Position numbers and translations under genes: made by a program. The notes under the pieces are model-generated. The model had not been told where the DNA came from and did not search any database. It was given only the letters and a program-made list of their open reading frames with translations. Shown here in pieces: positions 9,362 through 17,977 of a stretch of 64,000 bases of DNA (position 1 is its first letter; each line of letters starts with the position of its first letter). The stretch comes from Mucilaginibacter sp. CSA2-8R (GTDB taxonomy: Bacteria; Bacteroidota; Bacteroidia; Sphingobacteriales; Sphingobacteriaceae): contig NZ_CP152389.1 of assembly GCF_038806765.1 (NCBI RefSeq), forward strand, positions 310,001 through 374,000, in the 5' to 3' direction.

Positions 9362-10864
9362 ATGTTACCCTTATTAACTGCCGCTCAAATTCGCGAGGCG
9401 GATGCACATACTATCGCTACCGAAGCTGTATCATCTATTGATTTGATGGAGCGGGCCTCCAAAGCGTGGGTGAGTTGGTTTATCAATCATTTTCAGGACA
9501 AGCGGCAAAGCATAACGGTGTATTGTGGTACCGGTAACAACGGTGGGGATGGTTTGGCCATTGCCCGTTTGCTGAGCGAACATGGTTACCAGCAACTCAA
9601 TGTGAAAATTGCACGCTTTTCCGAAAAGTTTTCTGATGATTTTACAACCAATCGTCAACGTTTACAACCACTGTCTATCCCGGTACGGGAGTTACCTGCC
9701 GGCTATCAAACCCTTACCGAAAACAGCGACATTATTATTGATGCCTTGTTAGGCAGCGGTTTAAATAAACCTTTAAGCGGAGATTTTGATAGGTTAGTCA
9801 CCTACCTGAATAGCCTCAATAAAACAGTAGTTGCTGTTGACGTACCCACCGGCATTTTTACGGAGGGCGACATAGAAGAAGAGAGCACGATATTGAAAGC
9901 CGACCTGGTCATTACCTTTCAGCAACCTAAGATTAACTTTTTACTGCCTGAGTCCGGTGATTATATAATGTGTTGGGAAACTGTAAATATTGGGTTAAAC
10001 GAGGATTTTATCCAATCATTGCAGTCTCCTTATCAATGGGTTGAGGAGCGTGATATTAAAAAAATGCTGATACCCCGCAAGCGATTTAGCAATAAAGGTA
10101 CTTATGGGCATGCATTATTGATAGCTGGCCAGGCAAAAACCATGGGAGCTGCTTTGCTATGTTCTTCAGCCTGTGTATATGCAGGTGCCGGTTTAACTAC
10201 CGCTTGCATCCCCGAAAGCGGGCTGACAGCGCTTAACAGCTACCAGGCAGAAGTAATGGCCATTGTGAGGCGCGAGTATGAACTGCCTGATCTGGAATTG
10301 AGCAAGTTTACCACCCTTGGTATTGGCCCTGGCTTAGGCAAAAATGAAGATGCTTTGGCTTTGTTACAATACATATTAAATGAGTACGACAAACCTATAG
10401 TGGTAGATGCCGATGCATTAAATTTGCTTGCGGCACATCCACGCTTGCTTGAGCAATTGCCAGCCGGTAGTATATTAACACCTCACATGAAAGAGTTTGA
10501 CCGTCTGTTTGGCGAGCACAAAACCTGGTGGCAACGCTTGCAAACCTTAAAGCAAAAGGCGCAAGAGTTAAATATTTGTATCGTACTTAAAAACGCTTAC
10601 ACTATAACAGCTACACCCAGCGGTATACTTTACTTTAACAGCAGCAGTAACGCTGCTATGGCTACCGGTGGTATGGGCGATGTACTGACAGGAATAATAA
10701 CAGCACTATTAGCGCAAAAATACTCACCTGAAGAGGCTTGTTTAATAGGGGTATTTTTACATGGTAAAGCAGGGGATGAATTGGCATTACCCAACCGCTT
10801 ACAGGTGGTGCTGCCCGGACAAGTGGCTGCCCGTGTACCAGTCAGTATAGCAAGGTTGGTTTAA
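9362..10864 (+). CDS. nnr: Bifunctional NAD(P)H-hydrate epimerase/dehydratase
   Basis: This cytosolic 500-residue fusion repairs damaged NADH and NADPH. Residues 1 to about 215 are the YjeF_N epimerase domain, with YCGTGNNGGDGLAIARLL and VAVDVPTGIFTEGD, which interconverts the R and S hydrates. Residues about 225-500 are the ADP-dependent (S)-NAD(P)H-hydrate dehydratase, with GHALLIAGQAKTMGAALL, the substrate-binding PIVVDADALNLLAAHP and the nucleotide/catalytic motif ATGGMGDVLTGIITALLAQ. Both halves look complete. The gene is followed by a hairpin at 10867-10903. Confidence 0.96.
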   Translation: MLPLLTAAQIREADAHTIATEAVSSIDLMERASKAWVSWFINHFQDKRQSITVYCGTGNNGGDGLAIARLLSEHGYQQLNVKIARFSEKFSDDFTTNRQRLQPLSIPVRELPAGYQTLTENSDIIIDALLGSGLNKPLSGDFDRLVTYLNSLNKTVVAVDVPTGIFTEGDIEEESTILKADLVITFQQPKINFLLPESGDYIMCWETVNIGLNEDFIQSLQSPYQWVEERDIKKMLIPRKRFSNKGTYGHALLIAGQAKTMGAALLCSSACVYAGAGLTTACIPESGLTALNSYQAEVMAIVRREYELPDLELSKFTTLGIGPGLGKNEDALALLQYILNEYDKPIVVDADALNLLAAHPRLLEQLPAGSILTPHMKEFDRLFGEHKTWWQRLQTLKQKAQELNICIVLKNAYTITATPSGILYFNSSSNAAMATGGMGDVLTGIITALLAQKYSPEEACLIGVFLHGKAGDELALPNRLQVVLPGQVAARVPVSIARLV

Positions 10865-10866
10865 AA

Positions 10867-10903
10867 ATAATAGGTCTGTTGTATTTGTAAACAGACCTAT
10901 TAT
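10867..10903 (+). terminator. Terminator hairpin after nnr
   Basis: Arms of 14 bases (10867-10880 and 10890-10903) pair perfectly around a 9-base loop, starting three bases after the nnr stop codon. There is no long T run, so strength is uncertain. Confidence 0.65.
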
Positions 10904-11012
10904 TATTAACTGACCTTATAAAGAACAACAAATACTAATTAAAGTAATGATAAGACGCAGCAGTTGGCTAAACGTTACACAAAATCTAAAATTTTTATAA
11001 TCTAAATCATAC

Positions 11013-11600
11013 ATGGAGGCTAAACTGGATGGCGTCTTTGCACAAAGCTGGGAAAAGTTGCAACAGGCAAAGCAAGGAAAGGCAGGCAGCAGATATATAA
11101 CTGTCTGTAACTTTGCCAAAGGTTACCCCAATGCTTACACGGTAGTTTTACGCGAGGCGTTACCTAATGAGAATCAGATCATTTTTCATACTGATATACG
11201 GTCCGAAAAGGTTAACGAGATTAAAAGTAATTCAAGTATTACCATCGTTTATTATGACGATGCCGACTATATCCAGATTATATTAAAAGCTGAAGCTACA
11301 ATTCATTACCAGGATGATATTGCCAGGCAGCAATGGCAGCAAAGCGGATTTAAAAGCAGGCGTAACTACCTCACCCAGCAAGCACCTTCATCTCCATTGA
11401 ACGAAGAAGGTAACGGCTTAGAATATCTGGGTGATAAAAAATTCGACGACAATGATGCGTCAGGGTATGAAAACTTTGCAGTAGTTGTTCTTACTATAAA
11501 TTTCCTGGAGTATCTGCAGCTAAACAAAGAAGGTAATCGCAGAGCCCGTTTTAAAGTGGACCAAAAAAATATTTGGATGGGGGAGTGGGTTACTCCATAA
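11013..11600 (+). CDS. Pyridoxamine 5'-phosphate oxidase-like FMN-binding protein
   Basis: The 195-residue protein has the split-barrel flavin fold of the PNPOx-like superfamily: an N-terminal strand with YITVCNFAKGYPNAYTVVLRE, the FMN-contact segment IIFHTDIRSEKVNEIKSNSS, then ITIVYYDDADYIQIILKAEA, and a C-terminal WMGEWVTP. It resembles the Alr4036/Pyridox_oxase_2 group more than PdxH, because the PdxH C-terminal substrate segment is not visible. It probably oxidises or reduces a small substrate using FMN; the true substrate is unknown. It is transcribed alone and converges with the sigma/anti-sigma operon. Confidence 0.75.
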   Translation: MEAKLDGVFAQSWEKLQQAKQGKAGSRYITVCNFAKGYPNAYTVVLREALPNENQIIFHTDIRSEKVNEIKSNSSITIVYYDDADYIQIILKAEATIHYQDDIARQQWQQSGFKSRRNYLTQQAPSSPLNEEGNGLEYLGDKKFDDNDASGYENFAVVVLTINFLEYLQLNKEGNRRARFKVDQKNIWMGEWVTP

Positions 11601-11614
11601 TGATGGCCGGATAA

Positions 11615-12442
11615 TTAAAGGCTCGCCATAACCACCATTTGGTCCATGGTAGGGTTTATACTACCGCCACGAGGTTCGATAGTTACGGCAAATGCTTGCG
11701 CAATAGCAATATCCTTCATCTCTTTCATATTGGCAGAATCGGCTGGTAATTTGTCAAAAACACCTAAATCTACCGGTTTGCCATTGGCAATAGCCCAAAG
11801 CTGATACTGATGACCGGAGTCTGTTTGTGGTAATTTGGCATCATGCATATCTACCATTACCTTTTTTCGCTTAGGGTTCCAGGCTACAGTAAGGACCGAA
11901 GTTGGCGCCTTGGTAGTACCTTTTAAACGGACAAACTGAAAAGCTGGATCACGGTAAACATTCAGTTCATTATCCATCAAATTTACTTGTCGCGAATATT
12001 TTTGTTCGCTCAATCGCAAACTTAACAACTGATCTTGCGACTGATCAAGCTTTTTATATACAACACTTAAAGCGCCTAAACTTACACAAAGTAAAAGCAG
12101 GCTTGCAGCAAAGGCATATTTATAAAAAATGCTAACAGTAGGTTTACCCGGAGTATTTAATGGTATAACAGCAGCTTCGCGACTGTTAGGTTTGAAATTG
12201 CGGTCGTCCGCAAAATTGGTAAGCAAACTATTTAATACGCGGTTACGCAAATCCTCAGTAGGCTCAATAGAATTGGCATCAGCATACATAGTCATCGCTT
12301 GTTCAATATCGTAAAGCTCGGCTTTTACAGCAGCATGTTTAGCAGCCATATCTTCCACTTGCAACCTTTCTTCCGGGCTTAACTCGCCCAAAACATAAAG
12401 TTCCAAAACTCCCGATTCAATATATGCCTTAACGTCTTCCAA
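11615..12442 (-). CDS. Anti-sigma factor, RskA (anti-sigma-K) family
   Basis: The 275-residue protein has an N-terminal cytosolic sigma-binding region (YIESGVLELYVLGELSPEER, typical of the anti-sigma zinc-finger-like fold without zinc ligands), a single transmembrane helix at about residues 105-127 (FAASLLLLCVSLGALSVVY), a short coiled stretch, and a periplasmic RskA C-terminal domain (VAWNPKRKKVMVDMHDAKLP, YQLWAIANGKPVDLGVFD). It should hold the ECF sigma factor encoded two bases upstream at the membrane until a signal triggers proteolysis. The gene arrangement, sigma first then anti-sigma, is the usual one. Confidence 0.9.
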   Translation of the reverse strand: MEDVKAYIESGVLELYVLGELSPEERLQVEDMAAKHAAVKAELYDIEQAMTMYADANSIEPTEDLRNRVLNSLLTNFADDRNFKPNSREAAVIPLNTPGKPTVSIFYKYAFAASLLLLCVSLGALSVVYKKLDQSQDQLLSLRLSEQKYSRQVNLMDNELNVYRDPAFQFVRLKGTTKAPTSVLTVAWNPKRKKVMVDMHDAKLPQTDSGHQYQLWAIANGKPVDLGVFDKLPADSANMKEMKDIAIAQAFAVTIEPRGGSINPTMDQMVVMASL

Positions 12443-12444
12443 TG

Positions 12445-12996
12445 TTAATTAAAATGTTTACGTAATTGCTGTATAGCTGTGCGTAAGCGCGTTTTAATAG
12501 TGCCCAACGGCATACCTAGCTCTTCTGCAGCTTCGGTATGTGTATAACCTTTGAAGTAAATTAGATCAAGTATTGATTTTTGCTCAGGTTTTAGCGTATT
12601 AACCAACTCTTTCACTCCCAACAACTCAGGTTTGTACACCGTATTATTATGCGTGTCAATGTAACCTACGTTGTTTTCAATCTCCTGGTTTTTATTTTGG
12701 TTCTTAAAATCTTTAGATCTTAATTTGTCAATAGCCAGGTTACGGGAAATGTTAATCATCCAGGTAAAAAGACGGCCTTTATCAACATTATAGGATGATG
12801 ATGAATGCCAAATTTTTACAAAGGCTTCCTGAAGTATATCTTCGGCAGTAGTAGTGTCATTAACTATCCTGAAGATTACGCCATACAACGAAGCCGAATA
12901 CATATCGTATAAAGCTTCTGCAGCGCGTTTTTCATGGCGCTGCAAGGCGGAAACCAGTTCCTCTTCAGTTAGTGATAGTTTATGCTTTTTGCCCAA
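12445..12996 (-). CDS. ECF RNA polymerase sigma factor (SigK-like)
   Basis: The 183-residue protein contains sigma region 2 (YDMYSASLYGVIFRIV, FVKIWHSSSSY, GRLFTWMINISRNLAIDKLR) and region 4 with a helix-turn-helix (DLIYFKGYTHTEAAEELGMP, LGTIKTRLRTAIQQLRKHF). It directs polymerase to a small stress or envelope regulon. The stop codon lies two bases from the start of the RskA-type anti-sigma gene, so the two are translated together. The target genes cannot be named from this window. Confidence 0.93.
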   Translation of the reverse strand: MGKKHKLSLTEEELVSALQRHEKRAAEALYDMYSASLYGVIFRIVNDTTTAEDILQEAFVKIWHSSSSYNVDKGRLFTWMINISRNLAIDKLRSKDFKNQNKNQEIENNVGYIDTHNNTVYKPELLGVKELVNTLKPEQKSILDLIYFKGYTHTEAAEELGMPLGTIKTRLRTAIQQLRKHFN

Positions 12997-13030
12997 AATG
13001 TGGTAAGTATCTAAATATTAGAGCACAACA

Positions 13031-13909
13031 CTATAAATCAAACAAATGTTTTTCGGCATGATAAGAAGACCGAACCAGCGGTCCGCTTTCTACATATTTA
13101 AAGCCCATTTGCAGACCAACTTCTTTATAATAAGCAAACTGATCAGGTGTAACCCAATCAATTACCGGATGATGGCTACGTGTAGGCTGCAGATATTGGC
13201 CCAAAGTTAAAATATTTACACCGGCATCGTAAAGATCTTGCATGGCTTCAAGCACATCCTCTTCCTGTTCGCCCAAACCCAGCATAATACCCGATTTAGT
13301 ACGCAAGCCTGCGGCTGCTATCTGGCGCAGGCATTCTAAGCTGCGATCATACTTAGCCTGTATACGAACCTCGCGGGTTAAGCGGCGTACAGTTTCCAGG
13401 TTGTGCGATACAACTTCCGGCCGAACAGCCAGCACACGCGCCAAGTTATCCCAGTTGCCTTTAAAGTCGGGCAGTAGCGTTTCTAAAGTAGTTTCAGGGC
13501 TTTCGCGACGGATAGCATTAATAGTTTCGGCCCAAATAATAGAACCACCATCTTTTAAATCATCACGATCAACTGAGGTAATAACACAATGCTTTACCTG
13601 CATCAATTTTACTGATGTGGCTACACGATTAGGTTCATCCAGGTCAACCGCTAATGGCCGGCCGGTAGCAACCGCACAAAATGAGCACGAGCGGGTACAG
13701 ATGTTACCTAATATCATAAAAGTTGCTGTACCGGCACCCCAGCACTCACCCATATTGGGGCAATTACCACTCTCACATATCGTATGCAACTTATGTGTAT
13801 CAACCAAGCTGCGCACATGAGCATACTCTTTACCTACAGGAAGTTTAACTCGTAACCAATCAGGCTTACGTTGTACCTGGTTAGCAGGAATTACCGGCAA
13901 ATCAATCAT
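13031..13909 (-). CDS. lipA: Lipoyl synthase
   Basis: This radical-SAM enzyme inserts two sulfur atoms into octanoyl groups on lipoyl-dependent proteins such as pyruvate dehydrogenase E2. Both Fe-S clusters are visible: auxiliary cluster cysteines C45, C50 and C56 ([12 protein letters not shown]) and the SAM-cluster motif CTRSCSFC at residues 71-78. The C-terminal serine motif RSSYHAEKH, which ligates the auxiliary cluster, is also present. Length (292) is normal. No lipB is adjacent. The ATG at 13909 is right after TAAATTTG on the minus strand, but that is too close to serve as an ordinary promoter for this start. Confidence 0.97.
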   Translation of the reverse strand: MIDLPVIPANQVQRKPDWLRVKLPVGKEYAHVRSLVDTHKLHTICESGNCPNMGECWGAGTATFMILGNICTRSCSFCAVATGRPLAVDLDEPNRVATSVKLMQVKHCVITSVDRDDLKDGGSIIWAETINAIRRESPETTLETLLPDFKGNWDNLARVLAVRPEVVSHNLETVRRLTREVRIQAKYDRSLECLRQIAAAGLRTKSGIMLGLGEQEEDVLEAMQDLYDAGVNILTLGQYLQPTRSHHPVIDWVTPDQFAYYKEVGLQMGFKYVESGPLVRSSYHAEKHLFDL

Positions 13910-14048
13910 AAAACAAATTTAGGTAATTTAGATTAGATGTAAGAACCAAGCCCTAACAAACCGCCTTCAAATTATCCCGAATGACAGCAAAATTCAAAAG
14001 TCTTGAATGCTACCTGATTCCTGGCTCTTTGTTCCTGGCTCCACAAAC

Positions 14049-14378
14049 TTATTGCACCATCTCGAGCGTTTCGTCTACAGAAATGCCACCGTGCGACTGA
14101 TCAAGGATGCATTCGCCATTTTTAATGAGCAGCAATTGAGGCGACTCGTGATTGATCTGAAAGTCTTCGGCAACTTTGTTAGAAATGTCCCGGTGCTTAA
14201 TTAAATCTAAAAAGTATAAAGGAAGGTTTTCTGGCAGTTGTTCCCAGTCTAACTCAAAACGGCGTTTAGCCATCATGCTTATAGAACAGCGGGTGCTGTG
14301 TTTAAAAATGATGCTGTAACCAGGCTGCTGCTTAATCTCATCTAACTGATTCGCCTTATCCAACGCTATCCAATTCAT
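14049..14378 (-). CDS. ytxJ: Monothiol bacilliredoxin-like protein (YtxJ/BrxC family)
   Basis: The 109-residue thioredoxin-fold protein has the hallmark FKHSTRCSISMMAKRRFE with a single active cysteine at C31, and the downstream ESPQLLLIKNGECILDQSHG segment with the cis-Pro region. YtxJ/BrxC proteins remove bacillithiol from oxidised protein cysteines in Firmicutes and several Bacteroidota. It lies at the end of a minus-strand run with ribH and a tiny lipoprotein gene. Presence of this gene suggests, without proving, that the organism makes bacillithiol; the bsh genes are not in the window. Confidence 0.85.
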   Translation of the reverse strand: MNWIALDKANQLDEIKQQPGYSIIFKHSTRCSISMMAKRRFELDWEQLPENLPLYFLDLIKHRDISNKVAEDFQINHESPQLLLIKNGECILDQSHGGISVDETLEMVQ

Positions 14379-14460
14379 ATAGGAAGAAATATATTTTTAA
14401 CAAAAATACATTTATAAGCGCAATACGTTTTATGTACGAATGTAAAATGACAATTTGATG

Positions 14461-14571
14461 TTAGCGGCTACGGCGAGGGTATGAGCCGTATGCTGGGCAC
14501 AGTTTGTTAGAGCAAGAAGCAAAGGTGCTTAACAAAGCCGCCAAAAAACCGATATAAATAATTTTTTTCAT
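14461..14571 (-). CDS. Tiny lipoprotein of 36 residues, function unknown
   Basis: Read on the minus strand, an ATG at 14571 opens 36 codons ending in TAA at 14461. The peptide begins MKKIIYIGFLAALLSTFASC, a complete lipoprotein signal with lipobox cysteine C20, and the mature part is only about 17 residues (CSNKLCPAYGSYPRRSR). It starts 28 bases after the ribH stop codon on the same strand, so it is likely cotranscribed with ribH. The very short mature part contains a second cysteine, a CPAYG motif and a basic end. I recognise no function; a surface or periplasmic anchor is all that can be inferred. Confidence 0.75.
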   Translation of the reverse strand: MKKIIYIGFLAALLSTFASCSNKLCPAYGSYPRRSR

Positions 14572-14599
14572 GTTAATAATTATTAAAAATTACAACCGG

Positions 14600-15094
14600 T
14601 TAGTTTTTTAGTTGCTGAGCCATATCAGCCATCTTAATAGCGGTTACCGCTGCTTCAACGCCTTTGTTGCCATGCTTGCCCCCGGCCCGGTCTGCTGCCT
14701 GCTGCTGGGTATCGGTAGTAAGCACACCGAAAATCACAGGTTTGGTATGTTTTATACTTACGTTGCTTATACCGTTAGCTACAGCATCGCATATAAAATC
14801 AAAGTGGCGGGTTTCGCCTTGTATCACACAACCCAGGCATATTACAGCGTCAAGGTGTTTGTTGCTCAACAGCAAATCTGCACCCGCAATCAGCTCAAAA
14901 CTGCCGGCAACCGAATAGGTTAGAATGTTATCGGTTAAAGCACCATGCTCAATAAGACTTTGGTAAGCTCCCTCGTACATGGCACCGGTAATTTGCGCAT
15001 TCCACTCGGCAACCACAATACCAAAGCGGTAAGGCGCAGCCGACGGAACAGTCGTATTCGAAAAATCAGACAGGTTTTTAAGCTGGGTAGCCAT
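14600..15094 (-). CDS. ribH: 6,7-dimethyl-8-ribityllumazine synthase
   Basis: The 164-residue enzyme catalyses the second-last step of riboflavin synthesis, condensing 5-amino-6-ribitylaminouracil with dihydroxybutanone phosphate. Visible motifs are GIVVAEWNAQITGAMYEGA near the N-terminus, the substrate-loop region YSVAGSFELIAGADLLL, VICLGCVIQGETRHFDFICD with the catalytic histidine, and VIFGVLTTDTQQQAADRAGG. No other rib genes and no FMN riboswitch are seen nearby. It lies between a TPR membrane protein gene and the tiny lipoprotein gene on the same strand. Confidence 0.96.
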   Translation of the reverse strand: MATQLKNLSDFSNTTVPSAAPYRFGIVVAEWNAQITGAMYEGAYQSLIEHGALTDNILTYSVAGSFELIAGADLLLSNKHLDAVICLGCVIQGETRHFDFICDAVANGISNVSIKHTKPVIFGVLTTDTQQQAADRAGGKHGNKGVEAAVTAIKMADMAQQLKN

Positions 15095-15157
15095 ACCAGT
15101 GGTGTTTAATTAACAGGTTATAAATTTTCAATTAACGAATTATACGTAACCTGGCAA

Positions 15158-15835
15158 TTATTGTTTTGCTTCGGCACGTGCAATGTAAGCGTCAATGTTT
15201 TGAGCCTCAGCACTTGCAGGGTAATCTGTTTTTATTTTCTGGTAGGTTTCTAAAGCGCTTTTGCTGTCATTGCGAGCTTCATAAACTAGGCCTAATTTTT
15301 TTAAATAAAAAGGCGATAAAAATTTATTGCTGGCTTTATCGGCTGCTTTCTTAAAGTAAGTTTCGGCTTTTTCGTAATCTTTTAATTCAACATAAGCATC
15401 GCCAGTGCTTCCTAAAGCTTCGGCAGCAACCATATTGTCATCACCTCTAAAGTTATTCAGGTCATCAATAGCCTTACGGTATTCGCCTTTGTTTAAGTAA
15501 GCAGTACCGGCATAGTAATAAGCCAGGTTAGCAGCTTTGGTGTTGCTGTAATCGTTAATAATTTTTTCAAAGCCCGGGTAGCTGGCATCGCCTTTTAATG
15601 CTTTGTCCCACTCTTTTTTACCCCAGTACTCCTGGGCAACATACATTTGGTTGGCAGCCTCGGTTTCGCGCGGAGCCAGGTATAATTTCTGGTAGGCAAT
15701 ATATACGGCAATTAATGCAATAATGGCAGCACCAATAAATAACAGGCTTTTTTGATTCTCTCTAACAAAGCCACCTGTTGGTACTACGGTCTTCTGTTCT
15801 GTTGCAACATTGGCATTCACTTCCGTCTTTGACAT
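15158..15835 (-). CDS. Membrane-anchored tetratricopeptide repeat protein
   Basis: The 225-residue protein has a short cytosolic N-terminus, one transmembrane helix at about residues 31-48 (LLFIGAAIIALIAVYIAYQ) and a TPR region (YPGFEKIINDYSNTKAANLA, YYYAGTAYLNKGEYRKAIDD, AEALGSTGDAYVELKDYEKA, ALETYQKIKTDYPASAEAQN). The layout matches the YfgM type of inner-membrane TPR proteins that act with periplasmic chaperones and the BamD-like assembly proteins. It is 63 bases upstream of ribH on the same strand, a pairing that does not suggest a metabolic link. Confidence 0.8.
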   Translation of the reverse strand: MSKTEVNANVATEQKTVVPTGGFVRENQKSLLFIGAAIIALIAVYIAYQKLYLAPRETEAANQMYVAQEYWGKKEWDKALKGDASYPGFEKIINDYSNTKAANLAYYYAGTAYLNKGEYRKAIDDLNNFRGDDNMVAAEALGSTGDAYVELKDYEKAETYFKKAADKASNKFLSPFYLKKLGLVYEARNDSKSALETYQKIKTDYPASAEAQNIDAYIARAEAKQ

Positions 15836-15958
15836 TTCTATGCTAAAATTAAGTTTGCAAAAATAGGTTATTTTAAAAATTTTATCAACATCTAAAACAA
15901 TAAATAAAAGGCTTTAATTTTAAAGTTAGTCACTTTACAAAAACCTGTAACGTATTGC

Positions 15959-15966
15959 TACCTTTG
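15959..15966 (+). promoter_or_regulatory. Possible -7 element of the recF promoter
   Basis: TACCTTTG matches TAnnTTTG 10 bases before the recF ATG. The expected TTTG upstream is replaced by TTTA at about 15935, so this is a weak call and would give a very short leader. Confidence 0.3.
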
Positions 15967-15976
15967 AACCCGCCCT

Positions 15977-17080
15977 ATGTATTTGCAGCATCTATCTGTT
16001 ATTAACTTTAAAAACTATGCCGAGGCCGAACTGGCTTTTAGCGATGGTGTAAATGTGTTTACAGGTAACAATGGCGCAGGCAAAACCAACTTGCTTGATG
16101 CCATACATTATTTGTCGTTATGTAAAAGTTACTTCAACACCATAGATAGCCAGCAAATAAAGCAGGGAACTGATTTTTTTATCATCAACGGTACGTTTGA
16201 GCGTAATGATGCGCACGAAACTGTAGCCTGCTCGGTAAAGCGTAATCAAAAAAAACTATTCAGGCGCAATAAAAAGGACTACCCGCGTTTGGCAGATCAT
16301 ATAGGTTTGTTCCCGCTGGTGATGGTGTCTCCTTATGATGTAAGCATCATTATGGAGGGGAGCGAAGAGCGGCGCAAGTTTGTGGATAACGTAATCTCGC
16401 AAACCGACAACCGGTACCTGGATGAGCTGATTACTTATAACAAAATACTGTCTAACCGGAATGCGCTGCTTAAAAGCATAGCCGAAACCGGCCGGTTTGA
16501 CCCGGGTTTGCTGGAAGTGCTTGATGAGCAACTGGTAGCGTCGGGCACCCGTATCTTCGAAAAGCGTAAAGACTTTATGGAAAGTTTTACGGGCATCTTT
16601 AACCAGTACTACCAATTTTTAACAGATGACGTTGAAAAGGTGGCTATGGTATACGAGTCGCAGTTACTGCACGAAGGCTTTGCCGCTCTGCTCAATAAAT
16701 CTACCGGGAAAGATCGTGTGCTGGAGCGTACCACAACCGGTATCCACCGTGATGATTTGCTTTTTAGCATACACCAGATGCCGCTTAAAAAGTTTGGTTC
16801 GCAGGGGCAGCAAAAATCTTTTTTAATTGCTTTAAAACTGGCCCAGTATAGCTACCTGCAGCAGCAAAAAGGATTTAAACCTTTGTTGTTACTGGATGAT
16901 ATTTTTGATAAATTAGATGAACATCGCATTACTAAGCTGATGCAATTGGTATCTAACCACGAGTTTGGTCAGGTATTTATTACGGATACCAGTGCCGGCA
17001 GGGTAACACAAATTTTTAACCGCATCAATGTAGCATTTAAACTGTTTGATGTACAACAGGGTGAGGTTAGCCCCATATAA
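15977..17080 (+). CDS. recF: DNA replication and repair protein RecF
   Basis: The 367-residue SMC-like ATPase loads RecA at single-strand gaps together with RecO and RecR. It has Walker A (FTGNNGAGKTNLLDAIHYLS), the YFN...RNKKDY lobe-II region, a signature-like motif (KFGSQGQQKSFLIALKLAQY) and Walker B (PLLLLDDIFDKLDEHR) followed by the D-loop/switch (VFITDTSAGR). The small DUF721 gene follows after 25 bases, an arrangement usual near recF or dnaA. Confidence 0.96.
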   Translation: MYLQHLSVINFKNYAEAELAFSDGVNVFTGNNGAGKTNLLDAIHYLSLCKSYFNTIDSQQIKQGTDFFIINGTFERNDAHETVACSVKRNQKKLFRRNKKDYPRLADHIGLFPLVMVSPYDVSIIMEGSEERRKFVDNVISQTDNRYLDELITYNKILSNRNALLKSIAETGRFDPGLLEVLDEQLVASGTRIFEKRKDFMESFTGIFNQYYQFLTDDVEKVAMVYESQLLHEGFAALLNKSTGKDRVLERTTTGIHRDDLLFSIHQMPLKKFGSQGQQKSFLIALKLAQYSYLQQQKGFKPLLLLDDIFDKLDEHRITKLMQLVSNHEFGQVFITDTSAGRVTQIFNRINVAFKLFDVQQGEVSPI

Positions 17081-17105
17081 ATAAACTTCTAATCATTATT
17101 TTATT

Positions 17106-17396
17106 ATGCGTAAGGCTAACGACAAAACCATGAAACAGGCCATTGAGCAAATGCTTAATGTTTACAAAATTAAGCGTCGGTTTGATGAAACAGGCATTAT
17201 TGCTGCCTGGCCCGATATTGTAGGCAAGCCTGTGGCCAACCGCACCAGCGAAATATTTATCAACAATAAAAAGCTGTTTTTGCGTATCGAATCATCCGTA
17301 GTGAAAAATGAATTGATGATTATACGCTCGCAGATTATGGAAAAAATTAACAGCGAAGCCGGCGATACTTTGGTGGAAGAGATTATATTTTTATAA
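17106..17396 (+). CDS. DUF721 / DciA-like protein
   Basis: The 96-residue protein carries the DUF721 pattern: a basic N-terminal helix (MKQAIEQMLNVYKIKRRFDE), then IIAAWPDIVGKPVANRTSEI, FINNKKLFLRIESSVVKNEL and the end MEKINSEAGDTLVEEIIFL. DciA, in this family, helps load the replicative helicase in bacteria lacking DnaC. It is 25 bases after recF on the same strand and likely in one operon. A hairpin with T run follows at 17418-17449. The helicase-loading role is inferred from the family. Confidence 0.85.
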   Translation: MRKANDKTMKQAIEQMLNVYKIKRRFDETGIIAAWPDIVGKPVANRTSEIFINNKKLFLRIESSVVKNELMIIRSQIMEKINSEAGDTLVEEIIFL

Positions 17397-17417
17397 ACTA
17401 AGTTTAGTTTTGATTTT

Positions 17418-17449
17418 AAAGCCAGCTGGTACAAAGCAGTTGGCTTTTT
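17418..17449 (+). terminator. Terminator of the recF-DUF721 operon
   Basis: AAAGCCAGCTG (17418-17428) pairs with CAGTTGGCTTT (17437-17447), with one G-T wobble, followed by TT. It begins 21 bases after the DUF721 stop codon. Confidence 0.75.
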
Positions 17450-17572
17450 CATGCCTTGATATTTTAAGATATTATAGTATTTTGCGTAGTTAACACACTG
17501 CGTGTAAGTGAGCCGGGAGATTAGTGTTTATTGATTATTCGCGCAGCAATACGTCGAACTAATTTATAAATC

Positions 17573-17962
17573 ATGAAAAATAAGATCCTGTTTGTTGTTT
17601 GTCTTTTATTTGGGCTTATGTTTATTAACGCCGGGCTAAACAAGTTTTTCAACTACATGCCCATGCCTAAAGACATGCCTGCCAGTATGCAAAAGTTAAT
17701 GGCTGCCTTTATGCAAATAGGCTGGCTCATTCCGCTGGTAGGTTTTGTAGAGGTAGTTGGCGGAGTGTTGGTTATTTTTAATAAATACCGTGCTTTGGGA
17801 GCCATTATGATTTTGCCGGTTATGGTCGGAATACTTTTGGTTAACATCTTTAACGCACCTTCGGGCTTACCTTTAGCTTTGGTGCTGCTGGCTATCAATA
17901 TCTGGATGATTATTGATAATTATAAAAAATACCTGCCAATGGTTAGTGCAACAACGATCTAA
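17573..17962 (+). CDS. DoxX family membrane protein
   Basis: The 129-residue protein has four hydrophobic helices (about residues 5-22, 43-66, 71-90, 95-115) and the DoxX signature GLMFINAGLNKFFNYMPMP with a conserved second segment WLIPLVGFVEVVGGVLVIF. DoxX proteins are small inner-membrane proteins; some form complexes with thiol or sulfur oxidation proteins, but most have no assigned task. The AHSA1-type gene follows after 15 bases, and the two probably form an operon. Confidence 0.85.
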   Translation: MKNKILFVVCLLFGLMFINAGLNKFFNYMPMPKDMPASMQKLMAAFMQIGWLIPLVGFVEVVGGVLVIFNKYRALGAIMILPVMVGILLVNIFNAPSGLPLALVLLAINIWMIIDNYKKYLPMVSATTI

Positions 17963-17977
17963 ACAATACATGATATT

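Noticed and set aside
13242..13820. A 192-codon plus-strand frame opposite lipA
   Set aside because: lipA is fully supported by its Fe-S motifs on the minus strand; the antisense frame has no domain or signal and a serine-rich composition typical of antisense frames.
13990..14050. Short direct repeat TTCCTGGCTC (two copies) between lipA and the bacilliredoxin gene
   Set aside because: Only two adjacent copies in non-coding sequence, with no symmetry or link to a promoter; too little to call a functional element.
14401..14408. TAnnTTTG match on the minus strand upstream of the bacilliredoxin gene
   Set aside because: The nearest TTG boxes are at wrong spacing (12 or more than 40 bases), so a promoter is not supported.
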